NCBI RefSeq assembly: GCF_024713975.1
Contig: NC_091096.1
Span: 17,270,458-17,334,457, forward strand
DNA: 64,000 bases
Origin: Paralichthys olivaceus
Taxonomy: Eukaryota > Chordata > Actinopteri > Pleuronectiformes > Paralichthyidae
Reading direction: 5' to 3'
Shown here piece by piece: positions 63,843 through 64,000 of the stretch. The notes beneath the pieces are model-generated. The model searched no databases. It saw nothing but the letters and a program-made list of their open reading frames with translations, and was not told the DNA's origin. The translations under genes and the position numbers were made by a program. The number at the start of each line of letters is the position of its first letter. The stretch's first letter is position 1.

Positions 63843-63856
63843 CCAGTAGGTGGCAG
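63843..63856 (+). promoter_or_regulatory. CTCF-like motif
   Basis: CCAGTAGGTGGCAG fits the vertebrate CTCF core CCASYAGRKGGCRS at every position. It lies in a GC-richer stretch at the right edge of the window. Binding is inferred. Confidence 0.45.
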
Positions 63857-64000
63857 CAATGTCCCCTGGGAGCCGCAGCAGGCCGCACACAGCAGCCGGA
63901 GAAGAAGATGGGCCGTACTTGACAAGAGGAGAGTCTTGTTGAAACGAGCAAAGTAACGCCAGTTGATTACAGTTTGATTTTAATCCACAAACGTATTCGT
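63857..64000. other. Right edge, GC-richer then AT-rich
   Basis: Contains GCCGGAGAAGAAGATGGGCC, which could be a first exon of a plus-strand gene continuing outside the window. The evidence is too short to call one. Confidence 0.2.

Noticed and set aside
63573-63890. Minus-strand protein with a 7-residue repeat
   Set aside because: Produced by the 21-bp minisatellite unit; units vary in ways that do not favour synonymous positions.

Overview
The window is a stretch of nuclear genome from a bony fish, most likely a spiny-rayed teleost. It has small GT-AG exons in long introns, many (TG)n tracts, GATA and GTCT-type microsatellites, tRNA-derived SINEs, L2-like LINE tails and short inverted-repeat transposons, all typical of teleost DNA. 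No bacterial, plasmid or viral gene was found. Gene identities come from recognising the spliced protein sequences; no database search was run.

Layout. (1) 1.2-6.4 kb, + strand: egr3, a two-exon immediate-early zinc-finger transcription factor (410 aa), with CArG/Ets and CRE/TATA-like promoter elements upstream. (2) 11.3-39.4 kb, + strand: bin3, a nine-exon BAR-domain gene (253 aa, the same length as human BIN3). egr3 followed by bin3 in the same orientation matches the human 8p21 arrangement. (3) 42.2-49.5 kb, - strand: a 19-exon long-chain acyl-CoA synthetase of the ACSL1/5/6 clade (716 aa), convergent with bin3. It could be teleost acsl2; the paralogue is not settled here. (4) 54.8-61.6 kb, - strand: a 19-coding-exon gene of the cGMP-dependent protein kinase (PKG) family (679 aa) with a PKG1-beta-type leucine zipper, plus a leader exon near 62.5 kb. 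(5) 63.1-63.7 kb: a 21-bp-unit minisatellite, then a CTCF-like motif near the right edge.

The main discovery candidate is the PKG gene. Its reading frame and splice phases are intact and its length is normal. However, both cyclic-nucleotide-binding domains carry His where the phosphate-binding Arg should be, the glycine-rich loop is degenerate, the ATP-binding Lys is Arg, and the DFG motif reads GTR. The YRDVKPEN catalytic loop, APE motif and C-terminal tail remain. The pseudosubstrate Ala has also become Thr in a basic context. Taken together this predicts a cGMP-insensitive PKG pseudokinase that still has its dimerisation zipper: a possible scaffold or dominant-negative partner for active PKG1. 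This is inference from sequence and needs comparative and biochemical checks.

Regulatory signals around egr3 (an Ets site plus CArG boxes at 1.24-1.30 kb; CArG, CRE and TATA-like boxes at 2.02-2.07 kb; a palindromic CRE next to AP-1 in bin3 intron 1) fit activity-dependent control through SRF/TCF and CREB.
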